A stretch of DNA of 64,000 bases, from the NCBI GenBank assembly GCA_032158295.1, contig CM063247.1, positions 11,517,899-11,581,898 of the forward strand, written 5' to 3'. The notes under the pieces were generated by a model. It was not told the origin of the DNA and did not search any database. It was given only the letters and a program-made list of their open reading frames with translations. Both the position numbers and the translations under genes were made by a program. This document shows positions 48,200 through 60,615 of this stretch, in pieces (within the stretch, counting starts at the first letter, position 1; each line of letters opens with the position of its first letter). This stretch comes from Pycnopodia helianthoides (lineage: Eukaryota > Echinodermata > Asteroidea > Forcipulatida > Asteriidae).

Positions 48200-49590
48200 A
48201 CAATGATGCAGCACGGACTGACGATGATTCAATGTAAACCGAGTTGCTCCCTTCAATCACTTTAAAAAATACGAGCATAGTATCTATCAACAAAACCCAG
48301 CCAGCGAGAACGAAAAGAGAAGACTGACTTTCACTTTAGGTTTTGAATAATTATGTTCAGCCGTGGTGGACTCGATACAATGCACCGGAAGCTGTCATGG
48401 CAATGAATGACTTCAAAAGATACTGTCATAATACCAAAATGCGAATAACTTACTCGTATTTTTGGTTTTGAGCAACAGATGTCATTTGCGAATCAATTCA
48501 TAATTCCCCATGCTGTCACGTGATTAGTATCTGCAAATAATAAGCTTTACACACACAACAATAGTTTCACGAGCATTCGTTTTTCCCGAAAATAAAGAAA
48601 TGGGGGGAAAAAAAGAAAGAAAGAAAAGAAACACCCTTCAGCAAAAGACGACAAATAAAATTGTGGGGTAAAAGTACGGAGGCCCGAAAGCGGATATCAG
48701 ACAACAACGACGCTGTTCCTGAGACGGTTTGTGTCCCCGGCCCCCTCGAGGCCACAAGAAACACAGCTAGCACCACAATCATGCCCGACACAAAACAGAC
48801 ATGAAACGTATAGTGTTTTCTCCTCTTATCACAATATCCTCAACACAAAAGAAAGAAAAGAAGGAAAAAAAATGTCTTGCTTTTTCAAGGAGCTGCAAGA
48901 GTGCCTGAAACAAAACGTCTACAGTAAAAGAGGATCGAATACTGCCGCATTGATTCCAGCCACGCCCTGGGTCCCCTCACTACAGTTTGCAGTTCTTAAT
49001 AAACAACAAAACAAACGGATCGAACGGTGCCTCATTCCCTCTCGCACCCTTTTTCATTAATTTTGTTTCCCCAAAGCACTGACTCGCTGTTCATGTTACC
49101 TTCTTGCCTTCAGCAAGCAGACACATTTATTATCATACAACATGTACATTTATTGTTGCTGTTCAGCTCAGAATGACACGTACTTCGACGGCAAAAACCT
49201 CGTTGGCTGTCAATTATTGTATTACTTTATGAAGTGCACCGTATTTTGAAAAAACGTATTTAGAGTAATAATATCTCCAGGGCAGGAGGAAGGGGGAAAT
49301 ACAGCTTGAAAGGTTTGATCAAGTCCCCCTCAGATATGGATGTGGTTAAATTTATTCTGTAGATTGCAATATTTTAAATAAAACAAAAGGTTCAATGACA
49401 ACCTCCGGACTGTCTATTTGTTGTGTGGGTTAATTCCAATTTTGGTTTAACTTTGAAATATTTTGCAGGAGTTGGGACTAACCCATAACGACATTTGTAG
49501 CTGACCTACTTGAGTACTGAACAAAAAATCCAAAAGGTCACTTGTAGATGACCTTATCGAGTATACTGTATAAAAAAACATAAAATGGTT
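48200..49590. other. No gene recognised
   Basis: A minus-strand frame near 48791-48567 starts with a hydrophobic signal-like stretch (MSGMIVVLAVFLVAS), but it lacks family similarity and support. Confidence 0.4.
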
Positions 49591-49599
49591 CAACTAATA

Positions 49600-50090
49600 G
49601 TTGACCTAATAGAGTACTGTACCAAAAACCCAAAGGGTACATGGGTAGATCTACTTGATACTGTACCAAAAAGGTTAACTGGTAGTTGACCATAACATGA
49701 GTTAAACTGGTATTGACCTACTGAGTACGGCATCAGAAACCCCAAAAGGATTAAACTGGTAGTTGACCTACTGGAGTACGGCATCAGAAACCCCAAAAGG
49801 ATTAAACTGGTAGTTGACCTACTGGAGTACGGCATCAGAAACCCCAAAAGGATTAAACTGGTAGTAACCCTACTTGAGTACGACATCAGAAACCCTAAAA
49901 GGTTTCAGCTGGTAGTTGACCTACTGAGCACGGCATCAGAAACCCCAAAAGGATTAAACTGGTATTTGACCTACTGGAGTACGGCATCAGAAACCCCAAA
50001 AGGATTAAACTGGTAGTAACCCTACTTGAGTACGGCATCAGAAACCCTAACAGGTTTCAGCTGGTAGTTGACCTATTTGAGTACGGCATC
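49600..50090 (+). repeat. Tandem repeat, 51-bp unit, about nine copies
   Basis: The unit contains GGATTAAACTGGTAGTTGAC and ACGGCATCAGAAACCCCAAA. Three central units (about 49743-49895) are nearly identical. Because 51 is a multiple of three, a long minus-strand frame with a 17-residue repeat appears, but it is a by-product. Confidence 0.93.
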
Positions 50091-50603
50091 GGAAACGAGA
50101 AGAGTTTTACAACGAGTTGTTAAACCCTATACGTTATTCTGTTCGTTCGAATTGTACTATGCAAGGAGAATTGTTGTGTGTCCATGATCTGTCACTCCCT
50201 TGCGTGGACTTGCTGACCACAGAATAAAAGGTCTTGCGACACTCGAGTTACATCACCCAAAGTATGGCGTGATGTCCATCGTGCCCGTGCGTCATTGCGG
50301 ATTTAGTACGAACTATGATATATCAAGCGACTTTGTTACACAAGATTTTTATATGTGATACTGATGGTTTTTTGCCGAGTTTTTTTCCTCCCGAAGGACT
50401 TTCAAAATAACTATATAAATAAGCTTTAAGAGACATACAAAATGTCTTGTATTTTGTAAGAAAATGGCTGTGGTTTCGATTCCTGAATGGATTGGTTACA
50501 TCACGACGAAATTGCGTAATTCTTCTCGTTTTTAAAGCGGTTTGTTTATTTATAAAAAAAAAGAGAGAAAGGTTTTTGACCGAATAAGACTGAGATTATC
50601 AAC

Positions 50604-50997
50604 TTAAAGGAAATTACAGAATTGTTTTTTGCTAACAAAACAATTGCTGGCAGTGTAAGCACTTTATGTAATCCACCATATACATAAACTGACAAACCTG
50701 TAGAAGTTGAGATCGATCGGCCATCTGGGTCACGAGAAAATAGTGAAAACCCGATTACACATTTGCATGAAATCATATAGCGTCAACAAATGAATAAAAC
50801 GCTCACTGAGCGATAAACTCCAATCGGAAAATTAGTTTATTCATTTCTCATCAAATATGGCATTTCAGACAGAAATATTTCAAGGGATGTTTTCTACTAT
50901 CATCATCATTAGACCGTGTAAGTTTTATGTAAATCTGTGATCAAAAAGTATATTTTACAAGTTTTTTTTTCTTACCAACTCTGTAATGTTCCTTTAA
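50604..50997 (-). mobile_element. MITE family A, copy 3 (reverse orientation)
   Basis: TTAA both ends, 394 bp. It contains GGTCACGAGAAAATAGTG and CGCTCACTGAGCG as in the other copies. Confidence 0.92.
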
Positions 50998-50999
50998 TT

Positions 51000-51815
51000 G
51001 TGCGTACGGTGTTCATCAGTGTTTGTATTTCCACATCGTTACGGTATTTCGATCGGGAAGAATGTACAATTTGTTAATAACTATTCGAATTTGAATGTGC
51101 TCTTTGTAAAGAAGTGTATTTTACCACTGCCAATAAGCTTCAAGTTTACAAGATATGATATTATTATTATTATTTTTTTAAAATATGTATCTATCCATCT
51201 GAGTAGAAACAGATCTTTCCCGTGGCCCTGGGGATTACAAAGTTGATCCCACGTTGACGGCGCCCTTGTATCGATTTGATCGAAACCGATGGTTTAAAGA
51301 TAGGATCATAGACTTGTACATACTCCAAAAGTATGGCCATAAAAGCTTACATGTCAGAAGCACTGCAGTTGTCTGTTGGTAGTATATGTACTATTTAGAG
51401 AAAGGATTACCTTGAAGTTATATGGTTTGGATAATGTTTTCACCCCAAAAACATTCGAATCTAAGAAAACGATTCATACATGATGATGACGTCATGACCT
51501 CAGGTGAATTGGGTCAATATTTATAACGGGTGAGAGTTGAGATTGTGAGGCATATCTAAGGAAGCTCCAACGACGCAATATCTTAAACGGTAGAATACAG
51601 GCTGTGTAATCATCTTTGGAAAAAAAATGGATAGCTTTAAATTATACAAGCTTTCTGTCTGTAATGAGTGTTACCATCATAAATCTAGAGAAATGTATCT
51701 GTCAAAAATATCGCTAGCTAGTCGAGAAAATATCGTTAAAAGTCCCCCTATATCACCACTACACAATTGCAGAAAAACAACTAGATCGATGTTACAAGCG
51801 CCCATAATACCTTAA
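51000..51815. other. No gene recognised
   Basis: AT-rich; one TGACGTCATGAC palindromic motif at about 51487. Confidence 0.4.
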
Positions 51816-52444
51816 AAACATAAACGTGTTTTCACTTCGCCACGGACAGTCTTGCTAAACGTCAAAGATCAGTATCCGGTTTTTATGTGACCCAACGTGT
51901 AGACCATGTAACCTGTGACATTATTACATGTTTACAAAAGAGCCACAGCGCCTGGACTTCCTGCAGGCACGATTTGTACACAGCTCAATTGAAGAAAACA
52001 TAACATCTGATATAATCTGATGGAGGTCACACTGTCTGATTTTGATCAACTTTTTGATATGAAGAAAGGAGGCACATCTCATAACTGGTTCAGCCGTTAT
52101 TTTTTTAACTCTTGAGTTTATGAACTATGACGAAATATGTAAACACGACCCGGTATATTGCCTGCCAGAAAAGCGCTGGAATGTACAAGGTCACTCTTTT
52201 TGTAAACAAAGGTTACATGGGCTAAACATGAACAAACAAACTGCCATCGGTCATCGGAGTCACGAGAAAATAGAGAGAGAGAGAAAAAAAAAAACACTAA
52301 TATGTTTTCACTGTTTTCAAACAACAAAACAACAACAACTAGAAGAAGGGAACGATTTGTTACTCTTCCAACATCCTACTATGATATTCTCATTCCGATC
52401 AGGCAATGCAAACAAAAACAGTTGTGTAGTTTTTATCCGAAAGC

Positions 52445-52705
52445 CTATACTTGTTATAAAGATGATGGTAACGGTATAGTAAGCATCCTGCTAAATTATT
52501 TCTGAAGTTCCGCGGTGTCCGTTTATGAAGGCTGCGGCCAGAGATGCGGCTGGTACCCGCTGTGTCACCTCGCTAATCGTGGATGGATTCGACGTTCTTG
52601 ATGACAAACATTTTGTTGCTGTTTTCTGACCAAGTAGACACTGTATTCAGCTGAAACTTTCACACGCTACTCTGACTGTATCTTTCTTGATAATTGTGCC
52701 CATAA
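52445..52705 (+). repeat. Dispersed repeat, copy 2 (partner at 18885-19275)
   Basis: Contains TTGTTATAAAGATG, GTGGATGGATTCGACGTTCT, CACTGTATTCAGCTGAAACT and TGTATCTTTCTT. A TTAA-MITE core fragment (TCATCGGAGTCACGAGAAAA) precedes it at about 52250. Confidence 0.75.
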
Positions 52706-53929
52706 ATCAGCATTACGTTCGCAAAAACCAAACGATGACCTCCCCTTTAAACAAGTGGCTATTATCGTCCTGAATGATCAGCCCCGAGTTGTTTTAGTCG
52801 CTGAATATAAAGGCCTCGAGACACCGTAGTCCGGGATCACCACGGCCCAGTTAAGATCACGGCGAATGGAAATGTCACCACGCATCTAGGAATAATATGC
52901 AAGCAATCTAACGCATGTGTACCGAGAGACTGCGGTTAATCAGGCCAAAGGATTTGCTGTAAATTTATCTTTTGATTTTGTGCGTGGAGAACACACTGCC
53001 AGCGTATTCCCACAAGAAAGACTGTTTTCTCAGCTCGTGGTAAAAACAAGCTTTAAGGCCTAAATGTTTCGCAACTGCGCCTATTTGACTTTTTTGCCAA
53101 TGAAGAAAAACTAAATCTAAATTTTTAACCTAAATCTGATCGGGGAAATAAACGATTGAATTAAAGTTGATTTATTTGCGAGCTGTTAAACTGAATGATC
53201 ATTCAAACGCAAGCCCGGATGTCGACGTCATTGTTAATAGTTCAGTTTTCGCTTAATGTACCGCTTACATGAGTTTTCTTCGCACTGCAATTTGCAAATA
53301 AGATTCTTGCATCACCTGGTCCTATACCAACTCATACGAGCTAATAAGATCTTTAGTACAATGAATATGTTGATAAATAAAGAGGTGCGGCGAGATCACT
53401 CACCCCTGGGACCGAGGTTACAACCTATCCATATAGTGTGTGCGTGAGTGCTGTGAACGGTGAATTCTGTGGAGTGACAATAATGACTACATTATCCTTT
53501 GTCGGAGCGTTCAAAATGAAGTGCAATTCTCTGAACGCGTGTAACGAACAAACAGCATGAGCCCCTTCTACGCAGTGATTCGACGTGTGATTGATAATAC
53601 ATGTAGCTGTGTACAGTTACACCAGCATTAGTTGAAATGGAGGGTTCAAGGTTGCATTCGTCCAGTTTGAAACGCATCTCGTGAAAATTTCACTGCGATT
53701 AGTGCACTGTTTTACCCTCGTTAAGTGCTTCATTAATTTTGTGCATTCAAGCTAACAGAATAATAAACTATAGTCTTCGGTTAATATTTTTTTCTTCTTC
53801 TTGGATATGTGTTGGTTCCGAGGGAACCGAAGACAGGTCTCGACGTTAAGGTCGTTATTCAGTTCTTCCTCTTCTTTTTGTAGACCAGCACATTATACTT
53901 GTCGGAACGAACATACAGACCATGAAGCA

Positions 53930-54486
53930 CACTGTTAAAAATGTCCGTAAATTTACGGACTCCGTAAAGTGAAATATTCCGTAGTTTTGCCGTAATTTTA
54001 CGGACTTTCCGTAAATGTAAATATTAATTATGCTAATTAGCGTAATTACAATTAACCACATTTGCCCAAACACCTACACATAATATAGTACATGTAAGTA
54101 CATATTGTTATTTCACATGTACAAACTCATGTTAAGGGTCTTTTTATTTTACGGAATGAAAAAACTTTTCCGGAAATTTTGCTGCAGGAATACGGAACGT
54201 CATTTTTTTTCTGGCAGCAAAATTACTGGAATTTTTTTTTTTCATTCCGTATAATAGAAAGACCCTTACATGAGTTTGTACATGTGTACACGGTTGTGGG
54301 TGAAATAACAATATGTACTTACATGTACTATATTATGCGTATGTGTTTGAGCAAATGTGGTTGATTGTAATTACGCTAATTAGCATAATTAATATTTGCA
54401 TTTACGGAAAGTCCGTGAAATTACGGCGAAAATACAGAATATTTCACTTTACGGAGTCCGTAAATTTACGGACATTTTTAACAGTG
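53930..54486. mobile_element. 557-bp foldback element, arms of about 270 bp
   Basis: Arms run from CACTGTTAAAAATGTCCGTA inward through GTAATTACAATTAACCACAT and ATATTATGTG-type blocks to AAGGGTCTTT. They are mirrored on the other side with scattered substitutions. Terminal arms contain the self-complementary TCCGTAAATTTACGGA. Confidence 0.93.
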
Positions 54487-54749
54487 CAGGAACATTATTG
54501 TATGAGTAATTTGATTTTTGAGAAGTGGCGGTTTCTCAATTCTTTTTTTTGTTCACATCAGAAACAAACATTTAATGAAATTTACTTCTTATCGTAGTTG
54601 AGCCGATCGAGGCAACAATTTGAGCCACGAATCTATTAGCGCAACTAATGATAATTCCATATCTAATAATAGTCCCTATAGTAAACGAGGGAGCACTTAA
54701 TAGAAGAAGTCAGAAACCCAATATAGTCAGTGGGAACCATAATGTAGTT

Positions 54750-54935
54750 CATATTGCGCCACAGCACCTTGTAAACCATTATTTGGTGCTATGTAAAGGA
54801 ACAGGTCTAAGTACTTCAAAAGTAGCTCCACAATATACCTTGCAAGAAAAATACTGAGCGCTTTGATACGCCCATTGGACGTGATAAAGTGCTATATAAA
54901 AACTGTATATTATTATTATTTATTATTATTATATA
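54750..54935 (+). mobile_element. SINE 3' half
   Basis: GCGCCACAGCACCTTGTAAACC then AAAGTGCTATATAAAAACTG and an ATT repeat tail, as in the 9671 copy. The tRNA head is absent (5' truncation). Confidence 0.8.
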
Positions 54936-54939
54936 GTTA

Positions 54940-55655
54940 ATTTAGTTTGTAGGGAAATGCAACACGAAGTTAACTTACTTGCAAATAGAAGATACATCTA
55001 ATAAATCCAAAAAAAAAAATCCCCAGAGAAAAAAAACGTAATCACGTGGAGAAATTAATTACTGCCACGTTTTTCCTTCCCCTCCAAACAAAGGCACTGA
55101 TTGGTTCCTCACTCAGCAACGTCATAAAATGACGTAACTGAGTTTTAGAGATTTCTCAATTTTTTTAGAGAGTGCTGATTATTATATTATATATATATTT
55201 TTTTATTGTCCAATAAGGAAATTTGTGGTGCTCGCTTAACAGTGACAATAACATCTTTCATGACAGTAATAATAGCACACAATAACAAATACGTCCAACA
55301 TTATACAATATACATGTAACATTAACATCAATTAATAGGAAAAAAACAATAATTAATTAATTGAATTTCATACGTATATTATTGTTACTGTTTCTTCTAA
55401 GTGTATTTACATGTAGTAAGTATCTTTATATTAAGCTACAGGTTTGCTTGATTGTACAGGCGGAATGACAGGGGAACGTATGAGTTGAGTGATGCGAGAA
55501 TCTCGACTGGGTAGTTCAATAAATTGAACCGTGTACAAGCTTTTTTTTTTTTTGGAAGCTCGATCTCTTGCACATGAGTTTGATAAACTTGTATTCAAAC
55601 AACAACAACAACAACAACCTGGACCCCCCTTTTTTGTTTATATTTGTGTCGTCTT
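54940..55655. other. No gene recognised; AT-rich
   Basis: A short CAA microsatellite at about 55599-55617. Nothing else identified. Confidence 0.45.
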
Positions 55656-55659
55656 ATAC

Positions 55660-55800
55660 TCTTTTCGAAACTGCGGCTTGGGCTTCAGGCTCCGGCTGTG
55701 GCTTTGCCAGTAATTTTGTAAACTTACACTTTCCGAACTTTCCGGTGGAGGGACTCCTTAATTAATAAGCCAGAGCACAAGCCTAAACCGTGGCTTCGAC
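55660..55800. mobile_element. Foldback MITE, TTTTCGAAAC family, diverged
   Basis: CTTTTCGAAACTGCGGCTTG at the left and CCGTGGCTTCGA at the right. Confidence 0.6.
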
Positions 55801-56406
55801 AATGCTTGTATTTACAAGGATGTCGACCCATGCACTAATATTGTTGGGGGAAAAAAAATCATGCCTTTTTTTAAAAAGAGACATTTCAGAAAGAATTGTC
55901 TTGATTCAATTAATTAACAAATTAATTAATTGATTCATTATAGGCTTTTCCGGCCCCCAAAACCCAAACTCAATCAGTTTAACATCTGACTCATTTCATT
56001 TCGTTTGAAAAATGAATGCTCCGTTGCATCAGCATTCAACAGTCAAAATGAGTAATTTTTTTTTTTTAAAGTTTAGTATTCACTGGTCAAATAAGATCTT
56101 TCAAATTCATTAGGTTGCAAAGATCATTCAATTTCGTAAAAGCCAGCTGGTCAATCAGTCAATTGCATCGAGAGTATTAAGTCGGTAGAAATTTTACTGA
56201 AGAATGGTGAAAATGTAGTCTCAAATGTCTATAAATGAAATAGAATGACTGAAACGAACCCGACTGAGAAGAACGAAATCATTGTGTGCACGAAAACAAA
56301 ATTTAATGCACTAGTAATAGTAGCTATAAAAGGAGACCCTAGTTTGATTGAATTTGGGAAATGCTTGAATTTGAAAGTGTGTCAATGAAATTGCGTTTAT
56401 TCTTGC

Positions 56407-56802
56407 TTAAAGGAACATTACAGAATTGGTTTTTGCTAACAAAACAGTTGCTTGCAGTGTAAGCACTTTATGTAATCCACCATATACATAAACTGACAAA
56501 CCTGTAGAAGATTGAGATCGATCGGACATCTGGGTCACGAGAAAATAGTGAAAAAAAACGATTACACATTTGCATGAAATCATATAGATTCAACAAATGA
56601 ATAAAACGCTCACTGAGCGATAAACTCCAATCGGAAAACTAGTTTATTCATTTCTCATCAAATATGGCATTTCAGACAGAAATATTTCAAGGGATGTTTT
56701 CTACTATCATCATCATTAGACCGTGTTAGTTTTATGTAAATCTGTGATCAAAAAGTATATTTTACAAGTTTTTTCCGTACCAGTTCTGTAATGTTCCTTT
56801 AA
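56407..56802 (-). mobile_element. MITE family A, copy 4 (reverse orientation)
   Basis: TTAA-AGGAACATTACAGAATTGG ... TTCTGTAATGTTCCT-TTAA, 396 bp, colinear with copy 3. Confidence 0.93.
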
Positions 56803-57017
56803 GTTTACGGGAAATACCTACATTATTATTATTTATTTATGGACATAAATCATGGCTCGACTATCACCCCCACCGTCATTACAAATACTACGGTAACTAA
56901 ACAGATGCTGTTGTTTGGAGAAGTAGTCTGCTCCCATAGTGTTTAACTGATAATCAGTGCTGTTAGACACAGGGAGCACGACGGTGAAATTATGGCAGCC
57001 AAAAAGATGTCTATAGT

Positions 57018-57181
57018 GCCTTTTCGAAACCACCGCTGAAGCTCCGGCTTTAAGGCGCCGTCAAGGGTTAAAAAACGTGTGCTTTCGGTATGGGGGCTTC
57101 AAACAGACTGACGGAGCCCAAGCCAGATTCACGGAGCCTAAGCCAGATTCAAAGTCGAAGCCTTGGTTTCGAAAAGGGCCA
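57018..57181. mobile_element. Foldback MITE, TTTTCGAAACC family
   Basis: GCCTTTTCGAAACCACCGCT at the left and CCTTGGTTTCGAAAAGGGCC at the right; internal direct duplication AGCC.AAGCCAGATTCA. Confidence 0.82.
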
Positions 57182-57199
57182 TTGGGCATCTTCGGTCCA

Positions 57200-59366
57200 G
57201 ATGGAGAAAGCATTGCTTACTGGAAGGCATAATCATGTTGTGCCATAATCATGGAAGTGGGCCCAATTTCACGAAACAGTTGAACAGAAGTTGTAGACTA
57301 GTCCCCTGTCCGCAAGACAGTCATTGCAGTGACGTAAAGCTTTCCATATCTGTGTTATGATTGGCCGGTCAGAGCAAGGTCTTTTCCTGTCCTCAATGGT
57401 CCGAGGACATGTAGTTCGTCTTCTACGTGTGAAAATGTCTGTGCGTAATGTTGTTTTATTCACTAAGTAATGTTGAAGGGGGGGGGGGGTAACCATGCCA
57501 CTTTGCACTCATTCTCGGAACGTTTGGAAATATTGAGGTTATCTAAAATGTAAGCATTCAGACGGAAAATCACCGCCGGTCATTACCAATCATGTGTAGG
57601 CCTACATTATTTAAAAGAGCTTGTGTCAAAGGGCTTATAATAAGTGCAGCCGAGGAGAATCGATTTTTGTTTTGTTTTAATTTAAAAAACTCATTAAGAC
57701 ATGTTTGTCTCTTCGGTGAAGAGCGACACATATTGAAATAAAACAAACAAAAACATGACTCTGGTTGAAAGCTATAGGGCCGCAAGGGAATATGACGGTT
57801 GTACAGTTGGTCTGCTACGGGGGGTTGTGTCCACACCTAGGAACCGCAGTGCTCGGAGCGTGTTGTCAGTAAATTACACTCGTTTCATGTTTGCTCAGTC
57901 CTTCGTGTTTTTGACTGAAGAAGACCCCCCCCCCTTAAACATCAGAGAGAGAGAGAGACAAAAACAACCTACACGAACGAGAACAATCTTTAGATACTGT
58001 AGAACAGTTAATTTGTATCGCTGACAAAATAAACACGGTCTGTGTAAATAGAGGTGGAAGTGTAAGGTTTCACTAAAAATATTGAAAAGTGAGGAAAAGG
58101 TCTTCCCTTGACATGAAACGAGTGGAATTGGAGCGAGGTTTCTGGATTGGAATTGTTGTCGTCAGGAGGACTTCAGTCTGCCTTTCTCTCTACCTGTGGA
58201 TACTTGTTGCATAAAAGTGACCTGTAACACTGGTTTTGTGGAAGAGTTATAAAGTTCATTTCCGTCCTCTGGTTTTGAACAAATCCTCCATTTTCACCAA
58301 AATGTGGCAATCAAATTTCAGTGCAAACAGCGCAAATTTGTTAAATGTTTTTTTTTCGCCTGCTTCGTCCGATTGCCACAAACAAACAAATTCACTGTGA
58401 TTTTGTTGGGGGTATTGAAATCAAGCTTAATTTGTAAGCTGTATTACCGGCTTCGAAACTATTTTCAGATGGAAATATTTCTGTGGAGGATTGATACTAG
58501 AATGAAGTTCACATTCTGTGAGCTTTCAGAAACTTGAAAACATAGAAAATTGCCCCTACGATTACAAATTTGTGTTTTGAAGTTGTTTCTGGCCGCCTGG
58601 TTGTTCATTAAGAAAGCGTAGTCAACCGAGTGCTTCTGGTCGACGTGTTGATTCCGTTGGGGCTGGCGACAGCAACACACCGTCTCGGTTTTAATGTGCA
58701 AAAAACAAATTTAGTGTCAACGAGCTTGATCTCTTTTAATTGGGACGTCATTGGAATGACGAACGGACTGAGAATGGTCAACTAATTATTATTTAGATGG
58801 CCGCTTGATGAGGTGGCACCGAGCGCTGAGATCCGTGGAATATACAGTAATCTCTGCTTGATTTTCTCATAATTAGAACACTTCAACCCATCTAGGGTTT
58901 CCCTGGGTGCATCTGGAGTTGGACACGTCAATAACGCCTTAGTATTGCGCAAAGAACGATCGTTATCCTAAGCAGTAAACAACCGGAATAAACGACACTG
59001 ATAAACGTTATAACGAAACATTCACCGCTATACAACAAATTGCTTTCACAGTAAGGGTTATCAGTGTATGTAGGCTTACTCTTCTTTATAATAATTTCGC
59101 CTTATTTTTGAGTCAGCCACCGTCTGATGCCCAGAAAAAAACAAGGTTGTGCACGTGTGGATATTTACCATAATGTATGTTGTTTGCACGGGATATACTG
59201 CCTTTGAATCTGGGGGTATGTAAAATGCCGCCGCCATTGCCGCCAGCATTTTCTACACCCCTTCCCCCAAACAAAAAAGCAAAACAAAAACACTGAGCAA
59301 ACAGCAACAACCATTTACATAAGCAGTGTTAGAAAGATTACGAAAGCCCTTAAGTGTCATAGCTAT
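57200..59366. other. Intergenic, no gene recognised
   Basis: Open frames on both strands are short and domain-free. A G run at about 57478 and a GA repeat at about 57944. Confidence 0.45.
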
Positions 59367-59549
59367 TTAAAGAAGTACTTGAACGAAACCAAACATGAAG
59401 TACTATTTGCTACAATCCATTAAAAAGTGTTCAAGCTTTACGTTCATACAGTTCACATCTTATCAAAATGTTTTTTAAATGTACAAAAAAAAAAATCATT
59501 TCGAACACCCCTCAGACGTGCTTTTTGGCGAGAAACGCGAAAAGCCCCG

Positions 59550-59586
59550 TGACGTCATCAATCGCGGATAAAAATGTGTGACGTCA
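59550..59586. promoter_or_regulatory. Pair of CRE palindromes TGACGTCA near the left end of the putative transposon
   Basis: TGACGTCA at 59550-59557 and 59579-59586. GATAAAAA lies between them. It may be a promoter for the + strand frame beginning at 59578-59638, or a subterminal transposase or host-factor site. Confidence 0.5.
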
Positions 59587-59690
59587 CATATGGGGGTTGT
59601 GGTTGTTTACCCCGCGTTGTATATGTGCATTTCAATGGTTAAGCAGTCGGTCTTGGTTCCGCTCATCGTTCTCACCAGCTTCGTTGTCGG

Positions 59691-59936
59691 CAGCTACAGC
59701 AAGCGGCCCAAACCGGTATGGTTCTGCCCCACGAACCACGGCTTCGTCGTCACTTTGCTCACCCTCCCTCTCTCATTGGGAGAGCTCCCCTCTACGCTAT
59801 CACTATCATCTACAGTGCTTGTAGAGTATACCTCTTCTTCATCAATGCTAAACTCCACCCAGGACCCGTTGCTATCCGACATTTTGAAGGATTTTCCAGT
59901 CGTCCCTGCATAGAGGTGGTCCGTTAAAAGAAGTAC
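59691..59936 (-). CDS. Possible terminal exon, acidic Ser-rich protein; unknown
   Basis: The minus strand has an acceptor-like ctctatgcag immediately above 59936, then about 80 codons to a TAG at about 59694. It includes MSDSNGSWVEFSIDEEE, SVEGSSPNERGR and TKPWFVGQNHTGLG. The internal ATG has a good context (AAAATGTC). It lies downstream of, and in the same direction as, the THAP frame at 62994-62606, so it could be the last exon of the same decayed transposon gene. That is an inference. The opposite strand is also open: from 59578 or 59638 it would give a peptide with a signal-like start (VLVPLIVLTSFVVGS). At most one is likely real; I prefer the minus strand for its acidic coding character and splice acceptor. 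Confidence 0.35.
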
Positions 59937-59982
59937 TGTAAAGATGTACCTTATTAAACAAATTAAAGCCATAAAAAGATGG

Positions 59983-60615
59983 CACATATATATTTCTTCT
60001 AAAAGATCTTGTGGCTAAATAACCGTGTTCATTACTTTAAAAATGAGCAGTTTACAGTTACTACTAGGGGTCGTGTAGTGGAGTGAACTGTCTATACACT
60101 CCCATGTGTTTACCTGCTACTGGACGGGTCATTCAAATAAATAGGATCAGAACTTTGGAGTAGGCTAAATGACCAAAAAACTTGTCTCATACTTCACCAT
60201 ATCAAAACAAATTAATCCGTCATCTTAAAGGTATTATACAGGATTGGTAGAGCTGACAAAATAGTCGCAGACTGTGTTCATGTTTTGTGTGATTCAACAT
60301 ATGCATGAAAAAACAAACCTGTGAAAGTTTTAGCTCAATTGGTCATCGAGGTTACAAGAAAATAGTGAAAAGAGACCTTATGTTTTTTTTCTGTTTTTTC
60401 AAAATCAAGTTTTTATAGCGCGTGATAAAAACTATTGTTTTACTCATTTCTCAGAAACGATAGCATTTTAGGCAGAAATATTTTAAGGAACCCTTTCTAC
60501 CATTACTTACTTTAAATCATGTAAGTTATGTGTGAATTTGTGAACATTTATGTTTTTTGATCTTACCAATAGTGTACAGGGCCTTTAAAGAGAACCTATG
60601 AGTTTGACCAATTCA
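59983..60615. repeat. Tandem duplication, copy 1 (633 bp)
   Basis: From CACATATATATTTCTTCT to ATGAGTTTGACCAATTCA. It contains a non-MITE segment plus one complete TTAA MITE. The second copy follows directly. Confidence 0.95.
60235..60588 (-). mobile_element. MITE family B, copy in duplication unit 1
   Basis: TTAA-AGGTATTATACAGGATTGG at the left and CCAATAGTGTACAGGGCCT-TTAA at the right. The left end matches 8922 and the right end matches the 30680 element, so it is a mosaic of two terminus types. Confidence 0.88.

Noticed and set aside
48567..48791. Minus-strand frame with a signal-like start as the missing GPCR N-terminal exon
   Set aside because: No TM1 Asn motif, no phase-0 donor joining to CYVVYR, and the following sequence is low-complexity.
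49590..49886. Repetitive minus-strand protein with a 17-residue repeat
   Set aside because: Explained by a 51-bp DNA tandem repeat that happens to keep frame; no other coding signal.
53855..54597. Two similar small proteins on opposite strands
   Set aside because: They are the same sequence read from the two arms of the 557-bp inverted repeat.
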